Counted from the stretch's first letter, positions 1 through 11,700 are shown. The stretch: 64,000 bases of DNA from Petroclostridium sp. X23 (GCF_030013905.1 NZ_CP124862.1:2483051-2547050); one strand, 5' to 3'. Program-made: numbers and translations. Notes: a model not told the origin generated them from the letters alone.

Positions 1-1
1 T

Positions 2-544
2 TCGATGACTTGCAATTATCGCTATAGTGCCTCTCTTGCTGTACAGCATCTTTATACTTTGGGGCATAAAAATATCGCTCTGTTCACATATGGCCCGGAG
101 AATAATACTATCCGTCAAAAAGAAGAAGGTTTTATCTATGAGATGACCCAACGCGGACTACAGCCGAATATTCTTACAACCGGTCATTGTGACGACACAA
201 GTTCTGCAGGTCGTGACTTGGTTAGCAAACTCATTTCTGAAAGCCGCCTGCCAACTGCAATTTGGTGTGCCAGTGATCTGATGGCTGTTGGTGTACTTAG
301 CACTCTTAGAGCACATGGTATCCGTGTACCGGAGGATATATCTTTAATTGGTCACGATAACCTATATATCAGTGGGCTTGCAGGTATAGAACTGACCACG
401 CTTCACACCCCCATGCAAGAACTGGGCAGAGCTGCTGCTGAACTAGCTGTTCGTTTAATTGAACAAAAGGACTCCATTGTACCTCATCAAGTATTTACAA
501 CCAACCTGGTGATACGAAATACCACAAGCAATGTGTCAGCATAA
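2..544 (+). CDS. LacI/GalR-family transcriptional regulator, C-terminal part (5' end outside window)
   Basis: The open frame enters from the left edge, so only the ligand-binding half is visible; the ATG at position 5 is internal. The text matches the periplasmic-binding-protein fold of LacI regulators: the segment around 'LGHKNIALFT', the 'PTAIWCASDLMAVGVL' effector-domain motif, the 'VPEDISLIGHDN' motif and a final 'LVIRNTT' strand typical of the family's C-terminus. The N-terminal helix-turn-helix is missing because of the window edge. It converges on the carrier gene at 618, which could be a target, but no operator can be shown. The effector is unknown. Confidence 0.85.
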   Translation, partial: SMTCNYRYSASLAVQHLYTLGHKNIALFTYGPENNTIRQKEEGFIYEMTQRGLQPNILTTGHCDDTSSAGRDLVSKLISESRLPTAIWCASDLMAVGVLSTLRAHGIRVPEDISLIGHDNLYISGLAGIELTTLHTPMQELGRAAAELAVRLIEQKDSIVPHQVFTTNLVIRNTTSNVSA

Positions 545-578
545 ACTTTGCAACTATACTAAAAAACAGTCACCGAAT

Positions 579-596
579 GGAGAACTGCGGTTCTCC
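579..596. terminator. hairpin between convergent genes
   Basis: A 7-bp stem (GGAGAAC / GTTCTCC) with a TGCG loop lies between the two convergent stop codons. There is no strong T-tract on either side, so this is only a candidate terminator. Confidence 0.3.
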
Positions 597-617
597 TTGA
601 CAAATCATTTGGATTAC

Positions 618-1982
618 TTAATAACCAATTAGCTGCGAAAATATAACCAGTACCGCTCCGACCATCAGATATATGCCTACCAGCGGTGCATAGAACCGGA
701 TCCATTTCTCATAAGTGACTTCGCTGACCGCCAATACACCATTAAGCGTTGTAGAAATAGGAGAAGCGACATTAGTTAATCCATCCCCCAGTTGAAATGC
801 ATATACCGCAGCCTGACGAGACAGCCCAAGAGAATCCGCCATCGGCGTCATAATCGGCATAATCAAGGCTGCCTTCGCAGAACCTGATGTAATCAGGAAA
901 TTAATCAACGCATTAAACAAAAACATGCCTAATAATTGAAAAACCGGCGGAAGTTGATAAACCCGCTGCGTCAGATAGTAGGTTATTGTGTCCATAATGC
1001 CTCCGTCTGTGAGTATTAGGCGTATAGTTGACGCAATTCCAATAACAATGACACCTTTCATCATTTTTCTTGATCCGGCAATAAAGCAATCACAAATATT
1101 CGATATTTTATATCCGGCCGCCAAGCCAACCGTAACACCGATAACCAGAAATGCTACAACAATATCAGCGGTTTTCCACCCCCATAATGAGATACCCATG
1201 GTTAAAATCAAGAATCCAGTTGAAAATAAAATCAGACTAAATTTCTCACTATGATTTATAGGGCTTTGGTCCATTTCTGACAGTGTTTTCTCATAACCCA
1301 TCGACAGGCGATTTTTCTTGGCGTATGACATAATATAGGCACTGGTAACCACAATTAAAACCGGCAGGGTCAACCACCTCAGCCAGGCTCCTGAGAAAAG
1401 TGGTAATTCAGCAATTGTCTGGGCTACACCTACACTAAATGGATTAAATACTCCTGCTGTAAATCCCGCATTGACACCAAGCGTTATCATTGCTAAACCT
1501 GACATTCGGTCTATACCCAATGCATGTGCTGCCGCAATCCCTAAAGGTACAAATATAACAGAAGCCGTTGTTAATCCCATCGTAAACCCGAAAACAGAAA
1601 ACAGACTGATAAAAATCGGAATAATCCAGAGTTCCCCTCCATGAAAAATCCTCAATGACCTTGCGCATAGCTTCGTCAAACATCCTGTTCCCATGATTAT
1701 TTCAAAGGATCCTCCTGTAATTAAAATCAACCACATTAAGGAGGCCGTTTTGGGTAAACACAGCGCTTCATAAAACTTATGGAATATCAGCCATGGGGCC
1801 ACCGGACTTTGTTCCATATACGAGTAGCTTCCGGGAACCAAAAGCGTTTGCCCTGCCTTCTCATCAAACACACGTTCAAAGGAACCCGCAGGTATTATGT
1901 AGGTCATCAAGCACGATAATAGGACCAATATAAACAGAAAGACAAATGTATGCGGCAGCTTTATTTGTGGTGGCTTCTCCAT
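618..1982 (-). CDS. YfcC-type anaerobic C4-dicarboxylate / amino-acid carrier
   Basis: A 454-residue polytopic inner-membrane protein with about eleven to twelve hydrophobic segments. The opening 'KLPHTFVFLFILVLLSCLMTYIIPAG' region (residues 9-34), the SG(S)AKAALIMPIMTPMAD-type stretch near residue 365 and the QLGDGLTNVASP stretch near residue 397 are hallmarks of the DcuC/YfcC superfamily. These carriers move organic acids or basic amino acids in anaerobes; the substrate here is not determinable. The start has a GAGG box 8 bases upstream. The gene is monocistronic: the next upstream gene ends 160 bases away. It converges on a LacI-type regulator gene. Confidence 0.85.
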   Translation of the reverse strand: MEKPPQIKLPHTFVFLFILVLLSCLMTYIIPAGSFERVFDEKAGQTLLVPGSYSYMEQSPVAPWLIFHKFYEALCLPKTASLMWLILITGGSFEIIMGTGCLTKLCARSLRIFHGGELWIIPIFISLFSVFGFTMGLTTASVIFVPLGIAAAHALGIDRMSGLAMITLGVNAGFTAGVFNPFSVGVAQTIAELPLFSGAWLRWLTLPVLIVVTSAYIMSYAKKNRLSMGYEKTLSEMDQSPINHSEKFSLILFSTGFLILTMGISLWGWKTADIVVAFLVIGVTVGLAAGYKISNICDCFIAGSRKMMKGVIVIGIASTIRLILTDGGIMDTITYYLTQRVYQLPPVFQLLGMFLFNALINFLITSGSAKAALIMPIMTPMADSLGLSRQAAVYAFQLGDGLTNVASPISTTLNGVLAVSEVTYEKWIRFYAPLVGIYLMVGAVLVIFSQLIGY

Positions 1983-2145
1983 TTTATCATCCTCGCAGTT
2001 TACTTTTCAATCCGGTCATTACATCACCTTTTTGGAAATTCTGCTTTTATCCTAGCATAAAAAAAATATATTATCCAGTAAAAGAATGTAATGATTCATC
2101 AACAGCTTAAAGGTTAACCAGGTTCTGGATATAATTTTATAGATT

Positions 2146-3351
2146 TCACTCCATTTTTGTACCGCAATCGGAGCAGAAGTTCCCCTGTACTTTCGTGCCG
2201 CAATTTGAACAGAAACGTTCTTTATTCACCACATACGGTGTTCCGCAGTTGCTGCAGAATTTCCCGCTGACCTGACCGCCACATTTGCTGCATATGCCTG
2301 TTGACATGTTCTTATTGTTCTGCTGCATAAATGTCTGGTCAACCCCCGGAGATTGTTGCTGTCCCTGATTCCCATTCTGAACAATCGATGGAGAAGGTAT
2401 GGTTCTGTGGAACATTCCTCCCATTGCCTGACTCATCATATTAAGATTCATAAATCCCACACCGGCACCTGCATCATTCCCTGCAGCTGCATGAACAGCA
2501 TTAGTAAGAACTGCCTGTTGAGAAGCAAAATCTCCTGAGCGCTCAAATTCATCTATTTTTCTCTTGCTTTCATCATCCAGTATTACATTTATAATATGGA
2601 AATCAACTATACGTAAACCTCTTTCACGTATGTTTTTATCAAACACTTTTTCTTGCATTAATTCTTTTATCATAAAGCCTTGTGAAGGCAAATCTAAAGG
2701 AAATACCTGATGTCCCTCATCACAAAGCGAATTCAATACTGCCTGGAAAACAGCTATGATCTCCATTCTCATCTGATCGCAAAGCTCTTCCTTACCATAA
2801 ATTGGAGCCGTACCTCCTATTCTCTCCAGGAATCGTGCAGGCTGGTCTATCTGAAAGGTATAATTGCCGCTGCACTTGATTCCTACCCTGATAGGTACCA
2901 CATGTCCCGGTCTTCTCGCATCCGACATGCAATGCTCCCAATCCCTGTACATTACAGGTGCAAGGGTACCAAAGCCATTATTAAGTATTTCTTTTGTATT
3001 TAAAAAGAAAACTGCTTGATCCTGAAATCCTGCTCCTCCAAATGTAAAACGGGTCCACATTTCACGAAATGTATCCATGTAATCACCCGAAAAGAAGGAT
3101 GGGGAAGCTTCTGATCTGAATTCAAAGGCCCCCGGTTCTGCCGATGCATCCAAAACTTTTCCGTTATCAACAATAACAGCCATTTGGCCCGGATTCACAA
3201 TAATAACACTTCCGTTTCTGATGATTCCATTCTTGCCGGTTTTTTTCATCATCAGAATATGATCCCCCATATCATCACACCTGATGGTGGTTAAGCTCTG
3301 GGTGCCGATTGTTCCTTTTATACTATCAAGAGTAATTTTTAGCAATCCCAT
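2146..3351 (-). CDS. SPFH-domain protein with C-terminal double zinc ribbon (YdjI-like)
   Basis: A 401-residue soluble protein. Residues about 25-285 read as the SPFH/'virion core protein'-like module seen in Bacillus YdjI (start 'MGLLKITLDSIKGTIGTQ', later 'NPGQMAVIVDNGKV'). A glycine/methionine/glutamine-rich linker follows, and the tail carries three CxxC knuckles (CSKCGGQ, CSNCGT, CSDCGT) making zinc ribbons. Family members are thought to organise membrane or phage-shock-type complexes; the exact role is unproven. Its ATG overlaps the stop of the upstream gene (TAATG) and is preceded by AGGAGG, so translation is probably coupled. Confidence 0.8.
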   Translation of the reverse strand: MGLLKITLDSIKGTIGTQSLTTIRCDDMGDHILMMKKTGKNGIIRNGSVIIVNPGQMAVIVDNGKVLDASAEPGAFEFRSEASPSFFSGDYMDTFREMWTRFTFGGAGFQDQAVFFLNTKEILNNGFGTLAPVMYRDWEHCMSDARRPGHVVPIRVGIKCSGNYTFQIDQPARFLERIGGTAPIYGKEELCDQMRMEIIAVFQAVLNSLCDEGHQVFPLDLPSQGFMIKELMQEKVFDKNIRERGLRIVDFHIINVILDDESKRKIDEFERSGDFASQQAVLTNAVHAAAGNDAGAGVGFMNLNMMSQAMGGMFHRTIPSPSIVQNGNQGQQQSPGVDQTFMQQNNKNMSTGICSKCGGQVSGKFCSNCGTPYVVNKERFCSNCGTKVQGNFCSDCGTKME

Positions 3352-4784
3352 TATGCCGCCTCCTTTTTCCCTTTAAAAATGTCATTAATTTTAATAATGA
3401 ATCTATTTACTTTTTTAGCAATTTCATCACTCACATTATATAGTGCTTCAATTTTCCAGTCATAGTCTGCAAGATCGTATTCTGCTCCGCAGTACCTGCA
3501 CTTGCCGTCAGCAGCTAAATCCATTGGCATGCCACAGCTTTCACAGTAGAATGTCTGAACATCAAAAACATTTTGGTAATATACATTCTGATTTCTATAT
3601 AGAATTACTCCAATATTTTCCGAAGTTTCTTTAATGACTTTTTCTGGTGTTATATATAAATTGAAAGTTGCAACTTCCAGCTTTATATGCTGTCTGCCGT
3701 CTTTCACCCAGAATTTTTTAATATTTAGCTTTGATAAGTCAGTCTCTGTGAAGATTAGTTGGTCTTCTTCTGTTTTCAAGGAATTCTTCCACCTTTCAAA
3801 GAAGGAAGAATCCATAAATGCTTTCATTTTCCCCGGGTAATTCTGATATGTAAGCATAAGCCTCCGTAATAAATAGCCCGCTCTTTCATTGACCCTTTGA
3901 GGGCTGCTCATCTTATCATACTTAATCAGGTGTCTATAGGGAAAAATTAAATAAATATAATAAACCCCACCCAGCAGCATTGTAAAAACCAAGAAATTTG
4001 ATGCCCAGCCGGCCAAAGTTGAAACAATACTGCTCTTCCCCAAAAATAAGCTTGCCACAACCACTGCAATTATTGCATAACCTAGGACTAACCCTGCTTT
4101 TTTACTTATTTCTTCAGTTATTATCGACTTTGTTTTTTCGCCGCTCGTACCCCCGAGAAGTCCTTCATTAGACAGCTTAATATCTCCGATAATCCAATCA
4201 TAGGAGTCAGAAGAATACTTCGCTCCGCAATTATGACAAATAAACTGTTCTCCTACCAGTTTAATTGGACTTCCACATCCCTGACAATAAAATTCTTTTT
4301 TCTCTCTTTGCTCCGGATTTCTGGACAAAACCATAGTCAGATTGGATTTAGAAAATTGTCGTTTCCATAATACAGTGTCATTTGTAGTATCTATTAGACT
4401 CTCCTGGTAGTTTCCTGTCAATTTTTCTTCTGTAACGGAGAATTTCCCAAAATCTGAAACTGTTATGGATTCATCTCTTTCCTTTTCCTTTTTGGGAATG
4501 AATTTTATATCTCTTTTGAGTCCCAGCCTGTTAAGATTATTTATCTCCATATTGAGCGCCTGAAACAATAAGTCAGACATACTGTTCATAATTGTATTGA
4601 TATTTCTGTTTCTGAATAAATCAAAATAAAGATTTCTGAATCTTTGAGATTTTTCTTCACTAATTCTCCGCTCAAATTCATTTTTTGATCCGTCTTCCGG
4701 TCTATAGGTCTTTTCTTTTTCCAGTTTTTGCATCAAAAAACCAAATAGGCCTGCTACAACAATAAAAATAAGAAATGATTTCAT
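3351..4784 (-). CDS. zinc-ribbon membrane protein (YdjG-like)
   Basis: About 477 residues. I chose the ATG at 4784, giving 'MKSFLIFIVVAGLFGF', because it has AGGGTGG at good spacing; the longer frame begins with TTG and has no ribosome site. Seen in order: an N-terminal membrane anchor, a charged region, a zinc ribbon (CQGCGSP...CHNCGAKY), two membrane segments in the middle, and a second ribbon (CESCGMP...CRYCGAEY), each followed by the same YDW motif. The duplicated ribbon-plus-YDW unit brackets a transmembrane pair. It is translationally coupled to the SPFH gene, so the two probably form a membrane complex. Function otherwise unknown. Confidence 0.75.
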   Translation of the reverse strand: MKSFLIFIVVAGLFGFLMQKLEKEKTYRPEDGSKNEFERRISEEKSQRFRNLYFDLFRNRNINTIMNSMSDLLFQALNMEINNLNRLGLKRDIKFIPKKEKERDESITVSDFGKFSVTEEKLTGNYQESLIDTTNDTVLWKRQFSKSNLTMVLSRNPEQREKKEFYCQGCGSPIKLVGEQFICHNCGAKYSSDSYDWIIGDIKLSNEGLLGGTSGEKTKSIITEEISKKAGLVLGYAIIAVVVASLFLGKSSIVSTLAGWASNFLVFTMLLGGVYYIYLIFPYRHLIKYDKMSSPQRVNERAGYLLRRLMLTYQNYPGKMKAFMDSSFFERWKNSLKTEEDQLIFTETDLSKLNIKKFWVKDGRQHIKLEVATFNLYITPEKVIKETSENIGVILYRNQNVYYQNVFDVQTFYCESCGMPMDLAADGKCRYCGAEYDLADYDWKIEALYNVSDEIAKKVNRFIIKINDIFKGKKEAA

Positions 4785-4905
4785 ATTGCCACCCTGCATA
4801 TTACAGACGATGTCCGTAATACTGTCCAACAAATATATATGGTTGAAAAATGGACAGTCTGCATTTATCCTTTCTTTTATTATTTTTAACTATTTTCCTT
4901 GTTTT

Positions 4906-5319
4906 CTATTGAAAGTACTTACTTATTTCTTTTATTTTTTCAAGTATGGTTACTAGATTCTGTGGATTATCCGGTAAAGAAGAAATAAGCTTAGATAAGT
5001 AATTCAGCTGCGTTCGAATGTGTTCATAGACAATATGAAGGCCCCATGCCAAAAGAGAAAACATTACTAAAAGGATCAGTTTGTTTATCAATGTTGCTCT
5101 TGCCAAATTCCGTATATTAGAATTTTTATTTTTTCCAAAGGAAAATATAAGTGTTGCAACCCAGCCGATAACAGGCAGATACATTACAAAAAGTATAATC
5201 CAGAAACCGCCTGTTGATAAAGCCTCTGTCTTTAGATCGTATTCTTCCATAGCTTCTTCTTTTGGTTTTACATTTACGCCGATTTTCCCTTTCTCTCCCA
5301 ACCTAATTAATTCTGCCAT
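4906..5319 (-). CDS. small two-TM membrane protein, unknown function
   Basis: A 137-residue protein with a charged N-terminus, two hydrophobic segments (about residues 37-60 and 80-102) and a C-terminal amphipathic helix. Its ribosome site is GAGG directly before the ATG with a second AGGGG further up. It is the first gene of the SPFH/zinc-ribbon operon and lies 120 bases upstream of the next start. I do not recognise a named family. Its promoter region is one copy of a 140-bp sequence that is repeated at 15.2 kb. Confidence 0.65.
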   Translation of the reverse strand: MAELIRLGEKGKIGVNVKPKEEAMEEYDLKTEALSTGGFWIILFVMYLPVIGWVATLIFSFGKNKNSNIRNLARATLINKLILLVMFSLLAWGLHIVYEHIRTQLNYLSKLISSLPDNPQNLVTILEKIKEISKYFQ

Positions 5320-5323
5320 CCTC

Positions 5324-5463
5324 TTTAATCACCCCTATGATATTTTAATTGAGAATTTGCACAAAACTTACAGATAGTTCTACATTTTTTTGCTTTCACG
5401 TGTAAGTAAATTTATATTTAGAGTATCATAGCTATTGGGCAAAGTCAATATTACTTATTTGCA
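5324..5463. repeat. 140-bp duplicated promoter/leader block, copy 1
   Basis: From 'TTTAATCACCCCT' to 'ACTTATTTGCA' this block matches 15223-15362 in the same orientation, by eye at roughly 85 % or better. It contains the promoter, a spaced CTTACA...TGTAAG inverted repeat and the AGGGGTGATTAAA translation region. Confidence 0.8.
5420..5448 (-). promoter_or_regulatory. sigma-A-type promoter of the SPFH operon
   Basis: On the minus strand TTGACT (5443-5448) is followed after 17 bases by TACTCT (5420-5425). It leaves a leader of about 90 bases before the ATG at 5319. The element sits inside the duplicated 140-bp block. Confidence 0.55.
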
Positions 5464-5497
5464 TTCCTGCCACTGAAGCGAATAACAATCCAAAAAA

Positions 5498-5525
5498 GGT
5501 ACTTGGACTTAATAGTCCAAGTACC
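5498..5525. terminator. strong bidirectional Rho-independent terminator
   Basis: A perfect 12-bp stem (GGTACTTGGACT / AGTCCAAGTACC) with a TAAT loop, an A6 run on the left and a T7 run on the right. It lies about 200 bases after the SLH gene stop. Between 5526 and 5725 the minus strand carries only a short broken hydrophobic reading frame (a stretch reading VLFPPLVGLVVNVLTELI, out of frame with its upstream part), possibly a decayed small membrane protein. Confidence 0.8.
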
Positions 5526-5725
5526 TTTTTTTCCTAAAGATTCCGTCCGGATATCAATATTCATTGGCAATGAGCATCTTTCTTTCTTATCAGCTCGGTA
5601 AGCACATTGACAACAAGCCCTACGAGGGGTGGAAACAGTACTCCCGCCGCAGCTCAAAACCTATGACTTTCGCATAGCCTGCCATAATCACCGCTAAATT
5701 TTCAGCTAAGTACACTTGTATTACT

Positions 5726-8700
5726 TTAATCTATTAAATCCGACTTCTGCAGCAGTCTCCTTACTATTGCCGCAACCTCCGCCCTTGTAATGTTGTCAGC
5801 CGGAGCTATGAGCGTGCCGCCCTTTCCTGAAACTATGCCTGAACTTACACAAGCAGCCATACTTTCTCTTGCCCATGCCGACCCTTCGGTAGAGTCTGAG
5901 AATTCAGAAAGCAGCTTTTCTACTTCGCTTTCCTTAAATTCCGCCTTCAGTCCTGTTATTTTCATAGCTCTTGCTATCATGGTCATGGTCTGCTCACGGG
6001 TAATCCTGTCATTGGGGCCGAATTTGTCGTTTCCATAGCCTGAGATTATTCCGTATTCATTGGCTATAGATACTGCATTGTAATACCACTCACCTTTTGT
6101 TACGTCGCTGTATACATTCTTTCCTGTACCCGAACGCATCAGACCCAGCGCTTTAACTATTATGGCTGCAAATTCAGCTCTGGTAATATCTCTTTCCGGT
6201 TCAAACCTGCTGTCTCCCACTCCGTTGATAACGAGCCTTGATCCCATGTCATTTACCTCTTCCTTCGCCCAGTGATTGTCTACATCCGCGAAGGTCTTAG
6301 GACTCCATATTACCGAATAGGTGCTGTTTGTCAGACTGTTGATTTTTGCAAAATATTTTCCGTTTATATTAATTATTGTGGTCGGCACATGTGAGAAGGT
6401 TCCATCTGGATTCAACACAATTCCTGTTGTAATCCTGCTTGGATCAATACCCTCAGGTATTGCAACCGTTCTCTCCACATATCCGTTGAATTTTGAAACC
6501 TCTACAGTTCTACTTCCGCTTGTACAGGTGATTTCAAATTCAACAGGTTTTACTACTATCTGATAATTGTTCCTGTTTGCCGTTTCTTCAACTATTTTCA
6601 CCGTATCATCAGGCGGCGATGATACTTTTACATTTACTGTAATGTCTTTCAGCTCCACCTGGGAACCTATCTGTTCTGATACCGAATCGATGTTCATTTG
6701 TGCCGCCGGAAGTGTGTAAGTAACATTTTCGGTCTTGATTTCCAGTACTGCTTCCTTTGCTTCCATGTTCTTTACTGTCTGGCCGTTTAACTGCCCTACG
6801 ACAACATCTGAATTATCGTTAACAGGTATCGTGACAACTGATCTGTCGCCCTCGCTTTGCAGTTTTTCCTCTACTTTTTTGTCATCCACTGTTACGGTTA
6901 TAACTGTCTTATCATCCTCTTTTGTTGTTACCGCAGTGGCTGCTGTTTCTGTCTTGCCGTTTACAAGTATCTCTACTCCGCTGACTGAAGGTCTTTCAGG
7001 CGCAGGTGTTGTTGGTGTACTGCTTCCGTCCGACCCTCCTCCGCTGGATGGTGCTCTTGGTGTTACAACATTTGATGCCTGTGACTCGCGGCCTGCTCCT
7101 GCCTCATTGAAAGCTTTTATTGTGAAGGTATATGAAGTTCCGTTAGTCAGTCCCGTTACCGTTATCGGACTGGCTGTCCCCTCAACGCTTATATTGTCCG
7201 GACTTGATGTAACAATATATTTTGTAATAGCTCTTCCTCCGTTATTTCCCGGTACTGTAAAGCTGATCACCGCATGCCCGTTGCCGGCAATCGCTGTTAC
7301 ATTTGTTGGTGCTCCCGGTACTGTCTTCGGCGATGCACTTACCTGGGAAGACATTATACTGCTTTCATCAGGATTTATTGCATTTACTGCAAAGTAGTAG
7401 GTTTCGCCGTTGGTAAGTCCAGTTATATCGCTGCTGCTATATACAGCACCGTATACCGTATCGCAAACTGTACCATAAGATCCGGATTGCGTTGATAAGT
7501 AAACATCATATCTTTCTGCATTTGTTACATCGTTCCATATTAGATATACATGTCCGTCTCCTTCTTCTGCTGATATGATTGCAGGAATTCCGGGTGTTGT
7601 AATAGTCTGGGTTACAGTAAAGGTTACATCAACCATATTATCTGCCGATACAGTTACTGTTTCAGTGTACGTTCCACCTGCAAGTCCGTTTCTTGCTTTT
7701 ACCGTGAAGGTGGTCGATTGTGTTGCTCCGCTCAAGGTTGTTGCTACTGGCTGGGTTATATCAAAGCTGTTTCCGCTTATTGCAACTGCCATATTTTCCA
7801 AGATTCCTGTGCCTGCCATTGTAACAGTAATAGTTTTTGTTTGTTGTGTACCTGCTGCATACCCTGCTGTCAGGCCCGTCATGGTCTGATTGCCGATGAA
7901 CTCTATTGAGTAGGTCGGCACTGGGTTAACAGTCAGATTGCTTGTGGCTGCCTTCTGTCCGTTGCATTCCAGCATGACGCCATGTCCGTTGTGGGCTGCC
8001 ACTGCCATGGCTGTTCCGTTTGCAGGGCTTGCTATTATTCCTTTTCCTGCAAAATCTGCAAACGCTACGTCCTCTGTTGAACTGTCGTCATAAGTCAGGG
8101 TTACTTCAAGGCCTGTAAGGTCTAAGCTCTCTCCTTGTGTGTATGTCAAATCTGTCGGCTGTGTCTTTACCGTGATTCCCGTTACTGCTTTTGCTCCTGT
8201 TGGCGCATAGGTTACTGTGAAGCTTACTGTGTTGCCTGCTCCCGTTCCTGCCGTAGTGGTCGTTCCTACTGATGCGGCTCCTGCTACTGCCGGGGTGAAG
8301 GCTCCTGCCTGGAACTGTTTTCCGTTCTTGGAGGTCAGCACGATTGTTGCTGTGTATGCCTGTCCTGCCTTGAATTTGCCTCCTGCTGTCAGTGCTTCGT
8401 TCCAGGTTATGCCTGTTACTGTATAGTCTGCATTTGAAGTTGCACCTTCCACCGCTGCTGCGTTTTGAGGTACTGCTCCCAGTACGGGGGCTGTGACGGT
8501 TACCGATGCTGCGGTGATTTCCGGCAGCGTTACCGTCAGATTGCTTGTGCTTGCCTGCTGTCCGTTGCAGCTTATTGTTACTGCATTTCCGTTGTGGGCT
8601 GCCACTGTGATGGCTGTTCCGTTTGCAGGACTTGCTGTTATTCCTTTTCCTGCAAAGTCTGCCAGTGCTACGTCTTCTGTTGAGGTATCGTTGTAGGTCA

Positions 8701-11700
8701 AGGTTACTTCAAGTCCTGTGAGGTCTAAGTTCTCGCCTTGTATATATGTAAGGTCTGTCGGCTGTGTCTTTACCGTGATTCCCGTTACCGCCTTTGCTCC
8801 TGTTGGCGCATAGGTTACTGTGAAGGTTACGGTGTTGCCTGCTCCCGTTCCTGCCGTAGTGGTTGTTCCTACTGATGCGGCTCCTGCTACTGCCGGGGTG
8901 AAGGCTCCTGCCTGGAACTGTTTTCCGTTCTTGGAGGTCAGCACGATTGTTGCTGTGTATGTCTGATCTGCCTTGAACTTACCGTTTACCAGTGCTTCGT
9001 TCCAGGTTACGCTTGTTACGGTGTAGTCTGCATTTGAAGTTGCACCTTCCACCGCTGCTGCGTTTTGAGGTACTGCTCCCAGTACGGGGGCTGTGACGGT
9101 TACCGATGCTGCGGTGATTTCCGGCAGCGTTACCGTCAGATTGCTTGTGCTTGCCTGCTGTCCGTTGCAGCTTATTGTTACTGCATTTCCGTTGTGGGCT
9201 GCCACTGTCATGGCTGTTCCGTTTGCCGGAGTTGCTGTTATCCCTTTTGCTGCAAAGTCTGCCAATGCTACGTCTTCTGTTGAGGTGTCGCTGTAGGTCA
9301 AGGTTGCTTCAAGTCCTGTGAGGTCTAAGTTTTCTCCCTGTATATATGTCAAATCTGTCGGCTGTGTCTTTACCGTGATTCCCGTTACCGCCTTTGCTCC
9401 TGTTGGCGCATAGGTTACTGTGAAGGTTACTGTGTTGCCTACGCCTGTTCCCGCTGTAGTGGTCGTTCCTACGGATGCAGAGTTTACCACTGTCGGGGTG
9501 AAGGCTGCTGCCTGGAACTGTTTTCCGTTCTTGGAGGTCAGCACGATTGTTGCTGTGTATGCCTGTCCTGCCTTGAACTTACCGTTTACCAGTGCTTCGT
9601 TCCAGGTTACGCTTGTTACGGTGTAGTCTGCATTTGAAGTTGCACCTTCCACCGCTGCTGCGTTTTGAGGTACTGCTCCCAGTACGGGGGCTGTGACGGT
9701 TACTGATGCTGCGGTGATTTCCGGCAGTGTTACCGTCAGGTTGTCTGTAGTTGCCTGCTCTCCACTGCATTCCAGGGTGACACCGTGTCCGTTGTGGGCT
9801 GCCACTGTGATGGCTGTTCCGTTTGCCGGAGTTGTTGTTATCCCTTTGCCTGCAAAGTCTGCCAATGCTACGTCCTCTGTTGAGGTGTCATTGTAAGTCA
9901 GGGTTGCCTCAAGCCCTGTGAGGTCTAAGTTTTCTCCCTGTATATATGTAAGGTCTGTTGGCTGTGTCTTTACCGTGATGCCCGTTACCGCCTTTGCTCC
10001 TGTTGGCGCATAGGTTACTGTGAAGGTTACTGTGTTGCCTGCTCCCGTTCCTGCCGTAGTGGTTGTTCCTACTGATGCGGCTCCTGCTACTGCCGGGGTG
10101 AAGGCTCCTGCCTGGAACTGTTTTCCGTTCTTGGAGGTCAGCACGATTGTTGCTGTGTATGTCTGATCTGCCTTGAACTTACCGTTTACCAGTGCTTCGT
10201 TCCAGGTTACGCTTGTTACGGTGTAGTCTGCATTTGAAGTTGCACCTTCCACCGCTGCTGCGTTTTGAGGTACTGCTCCCAGTACGGGGGCTGTGACGGT
10301 TACCGATGCTGCGGTGATTTCCGGCAGCGTTACCGTCAGATTGCTTGTGCTTGCCTGCTGTCCGTTGCAGCTTATTGTTACTGCATTTCCGTTGTGGGCT
10401 GCCACTGTGATGGCTGTTCCGTTTGCAGGACTTGCTGTTATTCCTTTTCCTGCAAAGTCTGCCAGTGCTACGTCTTCTGTTGAGGTATCGTTGTAGGTCA
10501 AGGTTACTTCAAGTCCTGTGAGGTCTAAGTTCTCGCCTTGTATATATGTAAGGTCTGTCGGCTGTGTCTTTACCGTGATTCCCGTTACCGCCTTTGTTCC
10601 TGTTGGCGCATAGGTTACTGTGAAGCTTACTGTGTTGCCTTCTCCTGTTCCTGCCGTAGTGGTTGTTCCTACTGATGCGGCTCCTGCTACTGCCGGGGTG
10701 AAGGCTGCTGCCTGGAACTGCTTGCCGTTCTTGGAGGTCAGCACGATTGTTGCTGTGTATGCCTGTCCTGCCTTGAATTTACCGTTTACCAGTGCTTCAT
10801 TCCAGGTTACGCTTGTTACGGTGTAGTCTGCATTTGAGGTTGCACCTTCCACCGCTGCTGCATTTTGTGGTACTGCTCCCAGTACGGGGGCTGTGACGGT
10901 TACCGATGCTGCGGTGATTTCCGGCAGTGTTACCGTCAGGTTGTCTGTGGCTGTCTGCTCTCCACTGCATTCCAGGGTGACACCGTGTCCGTTGTGGGCT
11001 GCCACTGTCATGGCTGTTCCGTTTGCAGGGCTTGCTGTTATCCCTTTGCCTGCAAAGTCTGCCAGAACTACGTCCTCTGTTGAGGTATCATTGTAGGTCA
11101 AGGTTGCTTCAAGCCCTGTTAAATCAAGGTTCTCTCCTTGTATATATGTCAAATCTGTCGGCTGTGTCTTTACCGCTATTCCTGTTACCTCTTTTGCTCC
11201 TGTTGGCGCATAGGTTACTGTGAAGCTTACTGTGTTGCCTTCTCCTGTGTTTGTAGTGGTTGTTGTCCCTACTGATGAAGAATTTGCAACTGTTGGTGTA
11301 AATGCTGCTGCCTGGAACTGCTTGCTGTTTTTGGAGGTCAGCACGATTGTTGCTGTGTATGCCTGTCCTGCCTTGAACTTACCGTTTACCAGTGCTTCGT
11401 TCCAGGTTACGCTTGTTACGGTGTAGTCTGCATTTGAAGTTGCACCTTCCACCGCTGCTGCGTTTTGAGGTACTGCTCCCAGTACGGGGGCTGTGACGGT
11501 TACCGATGCTGCGGTGATTTCCGGCAGCGTTACCGTCAGATTGCTTGTGCTTGCCTGCTGTCCGTTGCAGCTTATTGTTACTGCATTTCCGTTGTGGGCT
11601 GCCACTGTGATGGCTGTTCCGTTTGCAGGACTTGCTGTTATTCCTTTTCCTGCAAAGTCTGCCAGTGCTACGTCTTCTGTTGAGGTATCGTTGTAGGTCA

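Noticed and set aside
5451..5657. 68-codon minus-strand frame across the terminator
   Set aside because: It reads through a strong terminator hairpin and its translation lacks protein-like character.
6735..7397. 220-codon plus-strand frame
   Set aside because: Antisense to the SLH protein gene in a Thr/Val/Pro-rich region; low-complexity translation and no ribosome site.
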